DNA from: Owenia fusiformis
Taxonomy: Eukaryota; Annelida; Polychaeta; Sabellida; Oweniidae
NCBI GenBank assembly: GCA_903813345.2
Contig: CAIIXF020000004.1
Coordinates: 31,559,985 to 31,623,984, forward strand
DNA length: 64,000 nt
Direction: 5' to 3'
In this document: positions 49,736 to 61,100 of the stretch, piece by piece
How the letters are laid out: every line of letters begins with the position of its first letter
Numbering within the stretch: the stretch's first letter is position 1
Translations under genes and position numbers: made by a program
The notes under the pieces: model-generated
What the model saw: only the letters and a program-made list of their open reading frames with translations
Told to the model about the DNA's origin: nothing
The model's database searches: none

Positions 49736-50532
49736 GCAAGTGTATTCGTTGCGAAATATGACATATATTTGTATAATGTTTACTGCGTAACATTTACATA
49801 ACCTTTAAACATATTTTTTTTAAAATAGCTTATGGTTCTCTTTATCACTGTTACATACATATGTTTATGATTTTAATAAATCGATATTTAAAATAAGTAA
49901 AACATGTTTTTCCATGTCTAATGGAAATTAATTTGGTTGCTTTTTCTTAAACGTTTATTCAAAACGCACCCGTGATCATGACATTTTAGATTTTTGTAGC
50001 GTGTCATAACAAAATTGATTAAAACGTCATGTTCTGTATTGAATTTCAGGTCAGTAAGGTTAATCCAGTGAGATTACAGAAGATTATAATTTTAGAGTCA
50101 ATTATAGAAGAAAGGGTTTTATAATATATGGTAACACGAAATTGGATTAACTTGTTTATCAAACCATTTTTACATTGTTGGGTTTATTTAGAGTTTGTTT
50201 CTATTTACTTAATTCAAACTGAACTTTGAAGGAGAACAACAGAAATTTGAACTATACTTCTATGCGGTTGAAAAAAGGAGAAAATAACTTATTCTACGGG
50301 CACGTTTTCTTGTGGAATCGATGAATTTGCGTGATTCGCAATGGCTTGGAGTAATGAAAAATATTGAACTGTGACACCAAAAAAGAAATCCAAAAATATT
50401 TCCAGCGTGAAGTAAGAACTGTACCAGGAACACATCTACTCGTAAAGAATCAAAAAAGTCTCATACCTTGCACACATAACTTGGAAATATCTCATGTATA
50501 ATATAGAAATATATTGAAGAAAAGCAGGCAAC

Positions 50533-50752
50533 ATGGCAGAAACTACAGGTCGACGTGCGTCAAGGACAGTTCAGTCTCTCAAGGCCGAAAAACTGCCGAA
50601 CATTCAACAAAACAATAGCGGACATTTGCGAAAGTCTTCTTTATTGGCTGTTCCTGGGCGAAGGATGTCACATGCTCCTGCTAATCGTTGGAGCGTGTCG
50701 TATAGTAACGATGGTGGCAGCGAGACGTCACATCCTTCTACGTCAATTGCAG
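50533..50752 (+). CDS. Tctex1 gene, exon 1
   Basis: The ATG lies in a GCAACATGGCA context, a good initiation site. The exon codes for the Ser/Arg-rich N-terminus (RRASRT.., LRKSSLL, RRMSHAP, which look like basophilic kinase sites) and ends ATTGCAG|gtaaaa with one base left over. Confidence 0.85.
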
Positions 50753-51581
50753 GTAAAATTATAAACACAAATGCAAGGCTCCCTATATGCGTTATATGTA
50801 TGTAACCCTGTGTTCAGAGGATGTAGCTCTAATCTAGTAGCTACACGGCCTATCAAACGTTAATGGTCCTCATCCAGCATGGGGACAAGTATACCCTTTC
50901 TATGTAATTTTGTGTGTATCAAAATTAATATTTAAGGAATATAACTAATTTCAAGATTTTTGAGATTCTTATTTCAAAGTTGGGTCAACGTTTCACTGAA
51001 TAAACTTTTATTTCAATGCAGTAATCAAGGAACAATAAATATCATATAAGCAAGTACTATATATATGATTGGTTGAACGAATTTTGTCATGGTTGAATCA
51101 TTGAATAACAATCAGTGTTATATTTGTTACAGGTCTTTTGGCGTCTAAAAAGTTTGCCAATCATTTAAAGAGAAGGGTCTCACATAGAAGAGCATCGAAC
51201 AAATCACATTCTGCGGATCAAATTGTAAGTCTCGAACCAAGCTATCGTATGGAGCCAAAGACGGCATTCAATACAGCTGAAGTTAAATTACGCGTGGACG
51301 CCATTTTGTCTGAAAAGCTTCACAGCGCCACCTATACTCCTGCTTCTGCGAGTGCGTTTGCCCGGATGTTACCTGACGTCATCAAAGCGGAAATCAAGCT
51401 TCTAGGCTACGAACGTTATAAGATTATTTGTCATTTAACTATTGGAGAGAATCAAAGCCAAGGACTCGGGATTACAAGTAGATGTGTATGGAATGAAAAA
51501 GCTGACTCTTTTTCATCTTCCGTTTTCAAAAATGGTAGTATTTTCTGTTCAGCCATCGTGTTTGGTGTCTATGTAGACTAG
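50533..51581 (+). CDS. Tctex1-domain protein (dynein light chain Tctex family), two exons
   Basis: Exons 50533-50752 and 51133-51581 join in phase 1 to 669 nt, 222 residues plus stop. Residues 1-110 are basic, Ser/Arg-rich and probably disordered. Residues about 111-222 form a Tctex1 domain, beginning YRMEPKTAFN and ending FGVYVD, with the family hallmarks of KLLGYERYKI, a SQGLGITSRCVWN strand and the closing SIFCSAIVFGVYV. Length and N-terminal extension resemble the TCTEX1D1/TCTEX1D4 (DYNLT5/DYNLT4) group rather than the short DYNLT1. Such proteins bind dynein complexes and are often ciliary; which paralogue this is cannot be decided here. Confidence 0.88.
51133..51581 (+). CDS. Tctex1 gene, exon 2 (Tctex1 domain)
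   Basis: The acceptor is TTTGTTACAG. The first two bases complete a Gly codon, then LLASKKF follows. It encodes a linker and the whole Tctex1 domain and terminates with TAG. The intron is only 380 bp. Possible polyadenylation signals (AATAAA) lie about 0.5 kb downstream near 52090-52105. Confidence 0.88.
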
Positions 51582-52355
51582 CGACGTAAGCCTACAGACT
51601 GCCTTAAAGGTACCTGTGGGACCCTGTTTTTCTAAAGAAGGACCTTTTCATCCATGCATACATCATTCGCCTTATGATACACAGATTTTAAAGAACCTCT
51701 GTGGCCTTCTAGGGCTACTTTCTGTTGTTAAAAGAATGATCTGTAAATAAGAGAGCAAATTGCAATGTTAATGAGGTGTGTATAGGACAACCATGTTTCC
51801 ACTTTTGTTAAGAAAATGTTCAGAAATATGTTCAAATGTGTATCTAGAAGTTAGGATACATCATTTATGGTTGTCATTGTCATATGATTAAGATTGCGAA
51901 AATTGTTGAATTTTAGTGAATCGACTGGTAGACATGACATATAAATGTAACGTAACATGATATGAAAGCGTTACGTGATATTATGACATAACATGACGAA
52001 TAAGTGTAAGGTGACAATTGAGAGTGTAATGTGACAGAAGGAATCTCCACGAACGACAATGAAATACGATAGAATCCAATATAAAATGAAAATAAATTGT
52101 ATAAATAAAATTATTCTACCAACTCTTAACTGACTATATAAAACCCAAAGGTCCAACTCAACTGAATGGACATAATCCTGTACAGAATATACTATAGATT
52201 GCTTATGTTATATAAGAGTAATTACAGCATATAAAACGGGTTTAAACAAATAAAAGGGAGAGAATATGCTTACAGAACGTTTCAAAAGAGCCTGATGTAA
52301 AGAATCGACCTGGTGTTAAAAAATTTGCTCTTGTTCATCCTTGTTAACAGAGAAT

Positions 52356-52561
52356 TCACTCTACTATACCTAACACCTAGAAATGCATAAGATACTTTGT
52401 TTGTCTAATTGAATTGTTTAATATATTTTTGAAAGTGCCTTATCAACATCTAACTTTCAACCGATAAACCATTAATAAGGAACAGACAAATAAAAACAAA
52501 TACATAATCATTATTAATAAGCCAAATGGGTTGCTCATGAACACCAAATGCAAGGTATAGT
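52356..52561 (-). repeat. Dispersed ~205-bp repeat, copy B (inverted)
   Basis: Near-identical reverse complement of 46121-46325. The two copies face each other across 6 kb that contains the Tctex1 gene. Confidence 0.75.
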
Positions 52562-52688
52562 AAATAAAAACAAAGGATTCATCATCAACAATTGAAATGA
52601 AAGGAAGAGAGGATACACTATATGAATATGTGTTTTTTAGAAATAACAAAACAGATTTCATAAATGATCTTGGAAGCAATATAATTAA

Positions 52689-52960
52689 ACAATTTAACGT
52701 GATAAATACAACTAAGAAAAGATAAGGTAATAAAATGAAACGCAGATTTTCTTAATGTTTCACAGCATATTTCTTAAATGATAATACAGTTTACCCAAAG
52801 CCTCGAGAAAACTAAATTAAAATGAGTTTAACGTGATAAATACAATTAAGAAAAAATAAGGTAATGAATTGAAAAGCAGACTTTCTTAATGATCCACAGC
52901 ATATTTTCTAAATGATATTACAGTTTACCCCACATCCTCAAGTAAACCAAATTTAAATGA
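52689..52960. repeat. 138-bp tandem duplication
   Basis: TTTAACGTGATAAATACAA..AAGAAAA..TAAGGTAAT..TTTCTTAATG..CACAGCATAT..ACAGTTTACCC occurs twice, starting at 52689 and 52827, with modest divergence. Confidence 0.8.
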
Positions 52961-53104
52961 ATTTATCGCACGGATGAAGCATTAGGTCATGCTGGTTTCC
53001 AGTAGCTGTTGTAAGACTGTAAAGGCGATGGGGCAAGACGTGATTCATATTCATTTGGTCGCCGTCAGCGAAATAGCATAAACGTCTACTGCGTTGACGG
53101 GCTC

Positions 53105-53230
53105 ATGATGATTGCAGCTTGTTTTAGAGCAGCACTTGTGCTTTTGCTGATATGCTGGAGTCTATCAGGGATAGATGCAAAGAAGAAACCGAGGAAACCT
53201 ACGTGCAAGGAGAGGGTACAGAAAGCTCAG
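53105..53230 (+). CDS. Secreted protein, exon 1 (signal peptide)
   Basis: From the first of two adjacent ATGs the exon gives 42 codons: a classic signal peptide (ACFRAALVLLLICWSLSGI) and then a Lys/Arg/Pro-rich stretch KKKPRKPTCKERVQKAQ. It ends CTCAG|gtagaa in phase 0. The open frame continues past the donor only into a mariner-type end (CAGGGTGCTCCAAAAGTAAC at 53316), so the true exon stops at the donor. The gene continues downstream. Confidence 0.6.
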
Positions 53231-53315
53231 GTAGAATATCATGATGTTGAATTTATGGTGAATAAAAAAATAATACATTTCGACAAATTTTACTTAAATA
53301 AGCATACATCGTATA

Positions 53316-53450
53316 CAGGGTGCTCCAAAAGTAACAGGACTGGTGCTGGCATTTTATTTGATCTGCACCAAGTGTCTTCAAATTTTTACAAATTGTATTT
53401 TGAAGTATTGCATCCAGTACTCCCTCTTGGGGGTCAAAGCCACCATAACC
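53316..53450 (+). mobile_element. Mariner-type terminal fragment in intron 1 of gene 3
   Basis: CAGGGTGCTCCAAAAGTAAC and AGGACTGGTGCTGGCATTTT, preceded by TA. The same opening recurs at 60962 (CAGGGTGTCCCAAAAGTAAC and AGGACTGGTGCTGGTATTTT), which establishes a family. No matching right end was seen for either copy. Confidence 0.6.
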
Positions 53451-53525
53451 TATAGTATAAATATACTACATTGATTTTAATTATAAAAAAACAACATTGC
53501 AACTTTACCATGCATGCTAACCCTA

Positions 53526-54312
53526 CTATCACACCAAACTAGTTCTCACTGCGTTCTCGAAAACGGGCTTCAACTGTATACGAACGGACTGGACCTACTA
53601 AGAACCGTGTGGGATCTATTTACAAACTTCACCGAACGCACTCGAACGGGTAGGTCCTCTAGAACTTAGACAATGCTCAAAATGTTCTCGTGGTCGTCAC
53701 GTTCTACAATTAGAACGAGTGACAACGTACTAACGAAGAGCTGGACGTACTACGAACGGAACCGTCGTACTACAATCCTACTAGGGACGTTTTAACAACG
53801 AGTTGAACTGTCTGAGGACGTGTTGAGAACGAGGTAGAACTAATTGCAAACGGGTTTAAACTGATTAAGAACGTATTTAACACTGCTTATGAACGAGTTA
53901 GCAAAAATATAGCTATCACACCAAACAAGTTGCCACTGCGTTCTTCAAAACTGTGTGCGAACGAAATGAACGTAGCTGCAACTTTCTAAGGTCTATTTAC
54001 GAACTTTATGAACGTTCTCAGACGGGAATGTAATTTTACAATTTTGAATCGATTCAAAATTCGATGGCGACCATACCGTTCTATAATCAGGTCATAATGA
54101 CCTTCTAGACTAAGGGACGCGTTCTACGACGTTGCACACCGACCTGGTGCGACCTGAACGAACTACGAACGAGATGGACGTATTGAAGACTGTTTAAGAA
54201 CGAAGAAGCTAATTATTTCAGACATATTTCCCGACCACAGCCAGATTGAGCCCGTTTTACGACGTTTTCGTAGGACTGGCAAGAACGGGTAAGAACTAGT
54301 TTGGTGTGATAG
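53526..54312. mobile_element. GAACG-rich inverted-terminal element in intron 1 of gene 3
   Basis: The termini TATCACACCAAACTAGTTCT and its exact reverse complement bound 787 bp. A second left-end-like copy (CTATCACACCAAACAAGTTG) sits in the middle at 53913, so the element is two related halves. The interior is studded with GAACG, ACGAACG and AACGAG words. A further diverged left end lies near 61198. There is no coding capacity. Confidence 0.65.
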
Positions 54313-54923
54313 GGGGGTAAACGAAGTAACCTAATGCAAAGAAACTATATAGAATATAATGGTAGAGCCATACGGGAAATAAAAAATGGAAATTATATAA
54401 AAATGATTACAAATTGGAAAGATACTTAACATTATAAGTGTGAACAAAATGTTTATTGTTAACGAATTGATGATACATTTATGGTCATATTGGAATGTTT
54501 GTTAAGTAATGCATTTTACTGTATAAATGTATCATTATATGTGAATGTCTTGTTATTGATTCTGTGAGGAAAACAAATGTTTGGTGTGAAATACAGTAAA
54601 ATCTTGAATTTAGTAATGATTTTGATATGTATGTATGTATGTTTATTTATTCATTTATTTAAGTGCCTCGTGTAGTATACCTAGCCTATTTTAGGCTTAT
54701 GGGGCACATTGTACAATACATTCGAAAACAATATTATGATAAGATTATTAAACGAACCTTGCTCTTTTAACAAGAGCAGCATTAAGGAATTTTCCAGCAT
54801 AACTGAAAGTCCACAAAACGTTCATTAATATGCAATATTTCCCATTTCAATCAAATGTTCACTGATTGGGATGAATAATAACGATTTAGGGAATTTTATC
54901 ATTACATTCTCTCATTTTTTAAG

Positions 54924-54999
54924 AACATTCTGGGTTCACTGTCGAACATCAAGGACGACTGCAACGTTAAGCTCACATGCCCGAGCGGAGAAACTCCAG
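54924..54999 (+). CDS. Secreted protein, exon 2 (probable)
   Basis: An excellent acceptor (TTCTCTCATTTTTTAAG) starts 76 nt that read NILGSLSNIKDDCNVK and LTCPSGETP in the phase 0 required by exon 1, ending CCAG|gtatat in phase 1. Two cysteines and the CPxGxxP pattern recall the region before the calcium loop in group XII-type secreted phospholipases A2, but the diagnostic part is not in view. The assignment stays open. Confidence 0.5.
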
Positions 55000-55578
55000 G
55001 TATATCATTCATTCAAAAAAAGGGTATATCATTCACTACCTCGTTCCCTTTGAAACATGTTATCTTTGGACGTTTGACGGTAGAATTTCCAGTTGTTTCA
55101 ATTCTTAAGGTTCAAAGCTTCGCCAATCAATGCCAACAATGCTAAAGTAAAATATAGCCTAATTAAGGAAATATCCGACGTATACATAATATGCTTAAGA
55201 TGCGTGCTTATATTGAGGCGTGCGCAGCCATCTAAAATAAATTTCTATTTTACATATCGGTCAATAAGGTATATACTTTCTGACTGCCACATCTTGTAAG
55301 TTCTATATGATCGATCGACTTTACAATTCATTATTTCATAATTGCCGTCTTTTCATTATGCGCGGGTACAGTTGACAAGGAGAATGAGTTGACAGTTTTG
55401 GAAAGTATGAAGAGCTCTGTTGATCGTATGGCGAACTGCACATGCGCAAGAACGGGTACTGGTCGCCATGGTTACACTGTAAAATCAAATTATGAAGGTA
55501 AAGGAGGAAAGGGGAAACATTTGATACATTGTACATGTTTTTGGTAAATACATGTGTCACGTACATGTACACATACTA

Positions 55579-56078
55579 CCGGATTTTCTCGCATATAAGC
55601 CCTGGGCGTATAACTGAAAGAAGGGGTAATTTCGTCTGTTATTTTATCTCTTATTTTTCGCCCATTTTTCGCGAATAAGTGTACTACTTTTGATTTTTGG
55701 CCCAGTGGGCGTAAAGGTGAGAAGAGCTGATGAATACAATGGTTCCTCAAAGACTACCGTACCTACTGTTGTAGTCCTACCGCATGTTTTGTAAGAATTA
55801 TAAAGGAAATGTCACCTACAATTAACCTTGGACTTAATGTTGAAAAAAAGTAACAACATAACGATCCACCACTGCCACTTACGGCACAGCGTTGAACTTA
55901 ATGTTGAAACAAAGTAACGACAGAACGATCTGCCAGTGACAAAATACTCTTGAATTTATTGAAAAAATCAATAAATAGTCATTTTTTATAGGCCCATGGG
56001 CGTATAAGCGTACTACATTCTATTTTTGGCCCATGGGCCTAAATTTAAGGGGGGGGCGTATATGCGAGAACATCCGGG
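55579..56078. mobile_element. 500-bp element with CCGGATTTTCTCGCATATAA ends
   Basis: CCGGATTTTCTCGCATATAA at the left pairs with TATATGCGAGAACATCCGG at the right, with TA on each side. The interior repeats GGCGTATAAG and CCCA(G/T)GGGC words. It is a non-autonomous, TA-targeting DNA transposon. Confidence 0.75.
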
Positions 56079-56293
56079 TAACATTAGGATCGTGCTCCAT
56101 GCGCAGAATATCAATTCTGAAAGAATTATTATTCACTTGGAGAAATTGAAAAGCATAAATTCATTTTTTAATATAAATACAGAATATTCTTGATAAAAAT
56201 ATATAATAAACTATACGTATACGTATAAATGTCAAGTCTGGGACGCATTCGACTTTAAAAACTTATGGATGTCTCCATTATGCCGTTCATCAG

Positions 56294-56398
56294 CCTTTGA
56301 CTATCCTGTGATCTTCGAGGATGAAGTGCGTTGGAAGCTATTCTGGTGGTTCAAAGCGAATACTTCATGGCCAGCCCTGGTTAGCGATATCTTACAAG
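56294..56398 (+). CDS. Possible exon 3 of the secreted protein (tentative)
   Basis: A 105-nt symmetrical phase 1-1 segment reads FDYPVIFEDEVRWKL.. and then FWWFKANTSWPALVSD. It ends at a strong donor, CAAG|gtaagta, and its phase fits the preceding exon. The acceptor (CCGTTCATCAG) has a weak pyrimidine tract. Its 3' part is the first unit of the tandem array that follows. It may be real or part of the repeat. Confidence 0.25.
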
Positions 56399-57070
56399 GT
56401 AAGTATACATTACAATCAGCCCTGGTAAATGGTGTCCTTCGGGTTAGATGTATATTGCAACCTGGTCCACATTGATCAGCTATGTTTTACAAGGTAAATG
56501 TATATTATAACCTGATCAACCCTGGTCAATGGTGTCCTTCAGATTAAATGTGTATTGCAAACTGGTCCACTTACAAGGTAAATGTATATTACAACCTGAC
56601 CAGCCCTGGTAAATGGTGTCCTTCAGGTTAAATGTATATTGCAACCTGGTCCGCATTGGTCAGCTATGTTTTACAAGGTAAGTGTACATTACAACCTGGT
56701 CCGCATTGGTCAGCTATGTTTTACAAGGTAAATGTATATTACAACCTGGCCAGCCCTGGTCAGTGGTGTCCTTCAGGTTAAATGTACAGGGTGTCAATTT
56801 GCGCTGTGACCCCCTCCACAGCTAATACCGAGGAAGGCACCCACACAAACTATATATCAAATTAAAGCTCATTTAATTGGTCAGCTAAGTATTAGAAAAT
56901 GGATGTATATTATAAACTGGCCTGCCCTGGTTGGTGATGTCTAAAGGTAAGTGAATACTACATCCAGACCCGACCAGGTCAGCGATGTCTACAAGGTAAA
57001 TTAATATTACATACTGACTCGCACTGGTCAGCGATGTCTCCCGAGGTAAACGGATAATAAAACCTGACCG
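56370..57070. repeat. Tandem array repeating a splice-donor-like motif
   Basis: Units alternate CCAGCCCTGGT..TGGTGTCCTTCAG and TTACAAGGTAA(G/A)TGTA..ATTACAACCTGG. The ACAAGGTAA(G/A)T word, which matches the 5' splice-site consensus, appears about eight times (from 56394 to about 57045). The left part is clean and the right part degenerate. CAGGGTGTCAATTTGCGC at 56785 may be another transposon end inserted in the array. Confidence 0.7.
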
Positions 57071-57931
57071 ACTCTGGTGAGTGATATCTTTAAAGACATA
57101 AATCGTCGATTTAAATGTATGACATAGTAATGTATACCAATGTTTGCTAAACTGAACACTTTATACACAAGAACATGCTAGAATGTTAGAAGCGGGTCCT
57201 TGAGAGATGATAAACTATAGTTATAGTTGAAGAACGTCGTTGCACTGCAATTGAAATAGCCATTGTACTATGAAATAAAGTTGTACTGAGTTTAAATTAC
57301 TAAAGTTCCATAGAAACTTTTGTATTTCAATTTTATCATATTTCTCAAGGCCCCGCTTCTAACATGAGCTCATTGCTCGCGATGTCAGCGGGGCCCGGAT
57401 AGTCCCCGTGTGTATTGTATACTCCATTTCTGTGTTGCTGATATTTTATCAGGATTTATAACATCAATACATATCAAACGATGTTCTCTTACATTATGAA
57501 ATGCCCATATAATGTATGCTACAGGAACGATAAGCTGAGATGCTCATCGTCGATGCCAACGGCGATGTATATATAGGTATTGCTTACTCCAACTTTATGT
57601 TGCTGTTATTTTATCAAGATATGTAACATCAATGAAACTTAAACGAAGTTCTCCTTCATTACTTAACAATCACATGCAGTGTAGTCATTAAGGGGGAAAA
57701 GAGACTGGTCATACGGACCTGTTGATCTTCAAAGTTAAGTGGTCCATATCAAAATAGGCTGGACAAAATGACCAGTGCCTCAAAAAAGTCCCTGGTCCGT
57801 ATGAAATGTGACCGGTCAATCAAAATCTTGTTAAACAATAAAGAACAATATATCAACAAATTGTTTTATGAGTCATGTTTAAAATTAAATCACTATCATT
57901 CAATGAATGATCTGAAGAACACGTAACCTCT

Positions 57932-58167
57932 GATTATGACAGTTGTGATGAATTTGATGACACTGACAATGACTATGACTCGGAGAATGAACTTAATGTG
58001 GCCATTGAGGACCTTTTAAGGACCCTTTGATTTAATGTTACTGATTTAAGACAAAGAAGACTAAAAGTGCTTCTCTGATCTTAGTGGAATCCTTGGAATC
58101 CATAGAGGATATCCAAGATATTGAGCCAAATGTCACAGTGAATGTAACCATACCAGAAGCAATCTAA
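57932..58167 (+). pseudogene. Broken acidic coding-like fragments
   Basis: One frame reads DYDSCDEFDDTDNDYDSE and then ELNVAIEDLLRTL to a stop at 58030. A second frame (58084-58167) reads VESLESIEDIQDIE and then PNVTVNVTIPEAI to a stop. They look like pieces of one acidic protein separated by a frameshift, possibly the N-terminal region of a transposase or another gene. I do not recognise it. Confidence 0.3.
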
Positions 58168-58347
58168 AACTAGCTAGAAATTGATTCGCTATATCGACTT
58201 TCGAAACATTTTATATTGTACGTTCGGTAATTTAATGTATCATTTCGCTATACCGGTTTATAAACGGTTGTTCTTAGAAAAAAATGAAAGAAAGAAATTA
58301 TGAAAAATGAAAAGCATTCATGGCCGAAAAGTTCTTGATGTTCATCC

Positions 58348-58650
58348 AAGGAGGATTGGCTCCCAGGATCGAAACTCGATATTTTCCAACAATGAAAACG
58401 TCGAAATGTCGTTATTTTCTGAAATTAAAACCGACTATAAATTCAAAATAAACAGTTCAAAAGATTCGAACCAATATCTCGATCATTTCTTGTGAGTTTT
58501 GGAATTTTTCGTTTGGAAATAAGACCAAAATTCACGATTTAAATGTTGAAGTGAACAAAATGGCGGCTGTTTGAATTCGAATTTTGTATTACGACATACC
58601 CATATATGGGACAGAATATCGGTGGTGCACTCTGGGAGCCAATCCTCCTT
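58348..58650. mobile_element. 303-bp inverted-repeat element
   Basis: AAGGAGGATTGGCTCCCA at the left and TGGGAGCCAATCCTCCTT at the right are exact complements (18 bp). Beyond them GATGTTCATC occurs on both sides in the same orientation, perhaps a flanking duplication. Overlapping frames on both strands are not supported. Confidence 0.65.
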
Positions 58651-58928
58651 GATGTTCATCGTATTTTTTAAATAGACACACAATTCTCAAATGGAATGCT
58701 ACAAAAGAACAGTACTACCCAACCTCGTACATACATGTGCATATTATTCGGTAATGCCAAATTTATATTTGACATTAAAATTGAATTTTTTTGATTTAAC
58801 ACTCCTGTGATTCATCAGCAATTCGCTTTTTTCATTCGTCTGGACACTCCGACACTATATCAAAATTGAGTTCATTTCTATACTATCGTATTGAGGTCAC
58901 CTAAATGTACAACATGATCAAGTCTTTA

Positions 58929-59001
58929 CATTGTATTGTATTGTATTGTATTGTATTGTATTGTATTGTATTACATTGTATTGCATTGCATTGTATTGTA
59001 T
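58929..59001. repeat. (TTGTA)n pentanucleotide microsatellite
   Basis: About 14 units of TTGTA with TTACA, TTGCA variants near the right end. It creates Cys-Ile-Val-Leu-Tyr repeat frames of no meaning. Confidence 0.95.
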
Positions 59002-59963
59002 GTGAAGACAGTCCGAGGAACCCCTCCTCGAAGGAAGCCTGTGTTATTTCATGTGTACACATACATTCATTCTACTATACTGTACTACTGTAAGTCTTGC
59101 CTGAACATGGGATCGAATCCGGGAGCTTTTGCGTAATAATGATACACGCGCTACTGTTGAGACATACGGATGGTTTTTAGTATTTTGTTATTTTCCACGT
59201 TAGATCATGGTTCTTGGATATGTGAGAATTGTGTTCTAGCGAATGCCTAATTTCGAGCAATAGTGTAAATGATTTCAAAAAATAATTTACACTATCGCCC
59301 TCAATGACAGTCACTATTTGTATAATGTTATATAAAGTGAGGAATGGGCTCTCAAAGAAAATCCCTTTAAAGGGTGACGCATATCGTTTAGCAAATCGAA
59401 CGCTCGTTTCTGGTGTTGCTCACCGTTTAGTATAAAAGGCCCGATCCCGGAATAATACTCAAGGGTTCACAGGTTCTAGGTCGTTGTGTCAACACCTCTA
59501 ACTGTTATATAGCATATTAAGTATATTATAGATCGTCACACATTTATAAAAGGGTGATTTTTTATTTTGACAAATCAATTCCACATTTATGGGTGAAGTT
59601 TCAGGATCTTCTATTTGTGTACAATAAGGAAAAATTGGCATCTAAATTTCCCCATAACGTAATAGCACACAGCTTGGCATATGAAATATCCTACAAATGA
59701 AACAAAGCAAGACAAACCGGTTTCTTATACAAGGATTTATATTGGCTGTTGTACATGTATTCATTGAACGCAATCACTCTTTGGATAACGTTTTCAAAAT
59801 CATTATGAACGGATTACTTTATCTCAAAGACAATTTCAATAAACTGGATTTTACAGAACTCCCCTTATTTTTTAAAAATGGACTGATCCAGTTGATTCGC
59901 CTGGAGCCGCCATATTGTTTTTATACGGGATGCTAATCGGAACCCTTTAAAGAGAATACTTAC

Positions 59964-60061
59964 TTGTAATGTGAAGCCTCGACTTGTCTTTCAATATATC
60001 CAGGTAACGCAAGATAATTTAATTCCCTTGTTAAACGCGATTGAATTTTCCAAGTGAGAGT
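59964..60061 (-). CDS. Candidate minus-strand exon (tentative)
   Basis: On the minus strand, TTTCTTGTCTGAG is followed by 98 nt open in one frame (TLTWKIQSRLTREL and then PGYIERQVEASHY) and a consensus donor GTAAGTATT. The frame extends further upstream, 123 codons in total. No partner exon or known domain was found. Confidence 0.22.
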
Positions 60062-60961
60062 CTCAGACAAGAAATCCCTCACGAAAAAATTCTTTTGAGG
60101 AAATGACATTTTAGTAAAGCAATATTGATAACGGTTTATAATGGCAGTCAATAGGGATTTTCCAAAATTCAAAAGCCAATATCTTTGGAAACTAGGAAAA
60201 AGTAAAAATTTAACCCTTCTTATTTTGGAAATAATCATGTTATTGTAATAAACCAGCAATATGGGCTTTATTACTCTAGAACTGCTCTGCAGCCGGTCTT
60301 TTGAAAATTGATAAATTAACATGGGGCTCAATATAGGTTTTCTATAGTTGCGTGTGCAACTTAATGGCTAAATATTTCAAAAATAAGAAGTTTTTAGAAA
60401 TGTGTCTGTTTGATTTGTTTAAATTCAATATATTAACAATAGAAATCTGCAATATTAGAAAATTCCATAGTGGACTTTTTGAGAAAAGGACACTTTAGTA
60501 AAGCCATGTCATGCAGTGGTTTCAGTAACTTTGTGTACAAGGGGCAGATGAAAAATACAAGAGGCGGCATTCAAAATAACCAATTTTACGCTCCCGACAA
60601 TGCAAATTCTTGTTATTTTAGAGTCCATGGACTGAAAGAAAGATGTCCAAGGTTTGTCAAAGTCATTTCCACGTGTGATGTTGCAAGACATGGGCTCCAC
60701 AAAATAACACCTAGAACTGTGGAATGACTAGGGCAACTTATGGAGAATGTCATTTACCTTTTATAAGATAACTTACCCTTACACAGGTTGCATTTCACAA
60801 ATCCAAATGCACCTGTTGAATTGAACACTTTTGATATAAATCAAAATCTAGAATTGTCATTATTAAAATGAGAGTGATGTATTAATAGATGATTCACTTG
60901 TGGTATATCAGATTCATTTTAGTTTTTACCACCTCCAGACATTGCCAAGAGTGGTGACATA

Positions 60962-61100
60962 CAGGGTGTCCCAAAAGTAACAGGACTGGTGCTGGTATTT
61001 TGTTAAATATGCACCATTTGTCTTCAAAATTTTACATAATGTACCTTCATGTTTTTTAACTAAAATTGCCGAATTACATAATTTTTGTCGAAACTGATTT
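60962..61100 (+). mobile_element. Mariner-type terminal fragment
   Basis: TA followed by CAGGGTGTCCCAAAAGTAAC, then AGGACTGGTGCTGGTATTTT; close relative of 53316. The right end was not found, so the extent is approximate. Confidence 0.55.

Noticed and set aside
53231-53455. Extension of the signal-peptide frame beyond 53230
   Set aside because: It runs through a GT donor and into a mariner-type end; a phase-matched exon exists at 54924.
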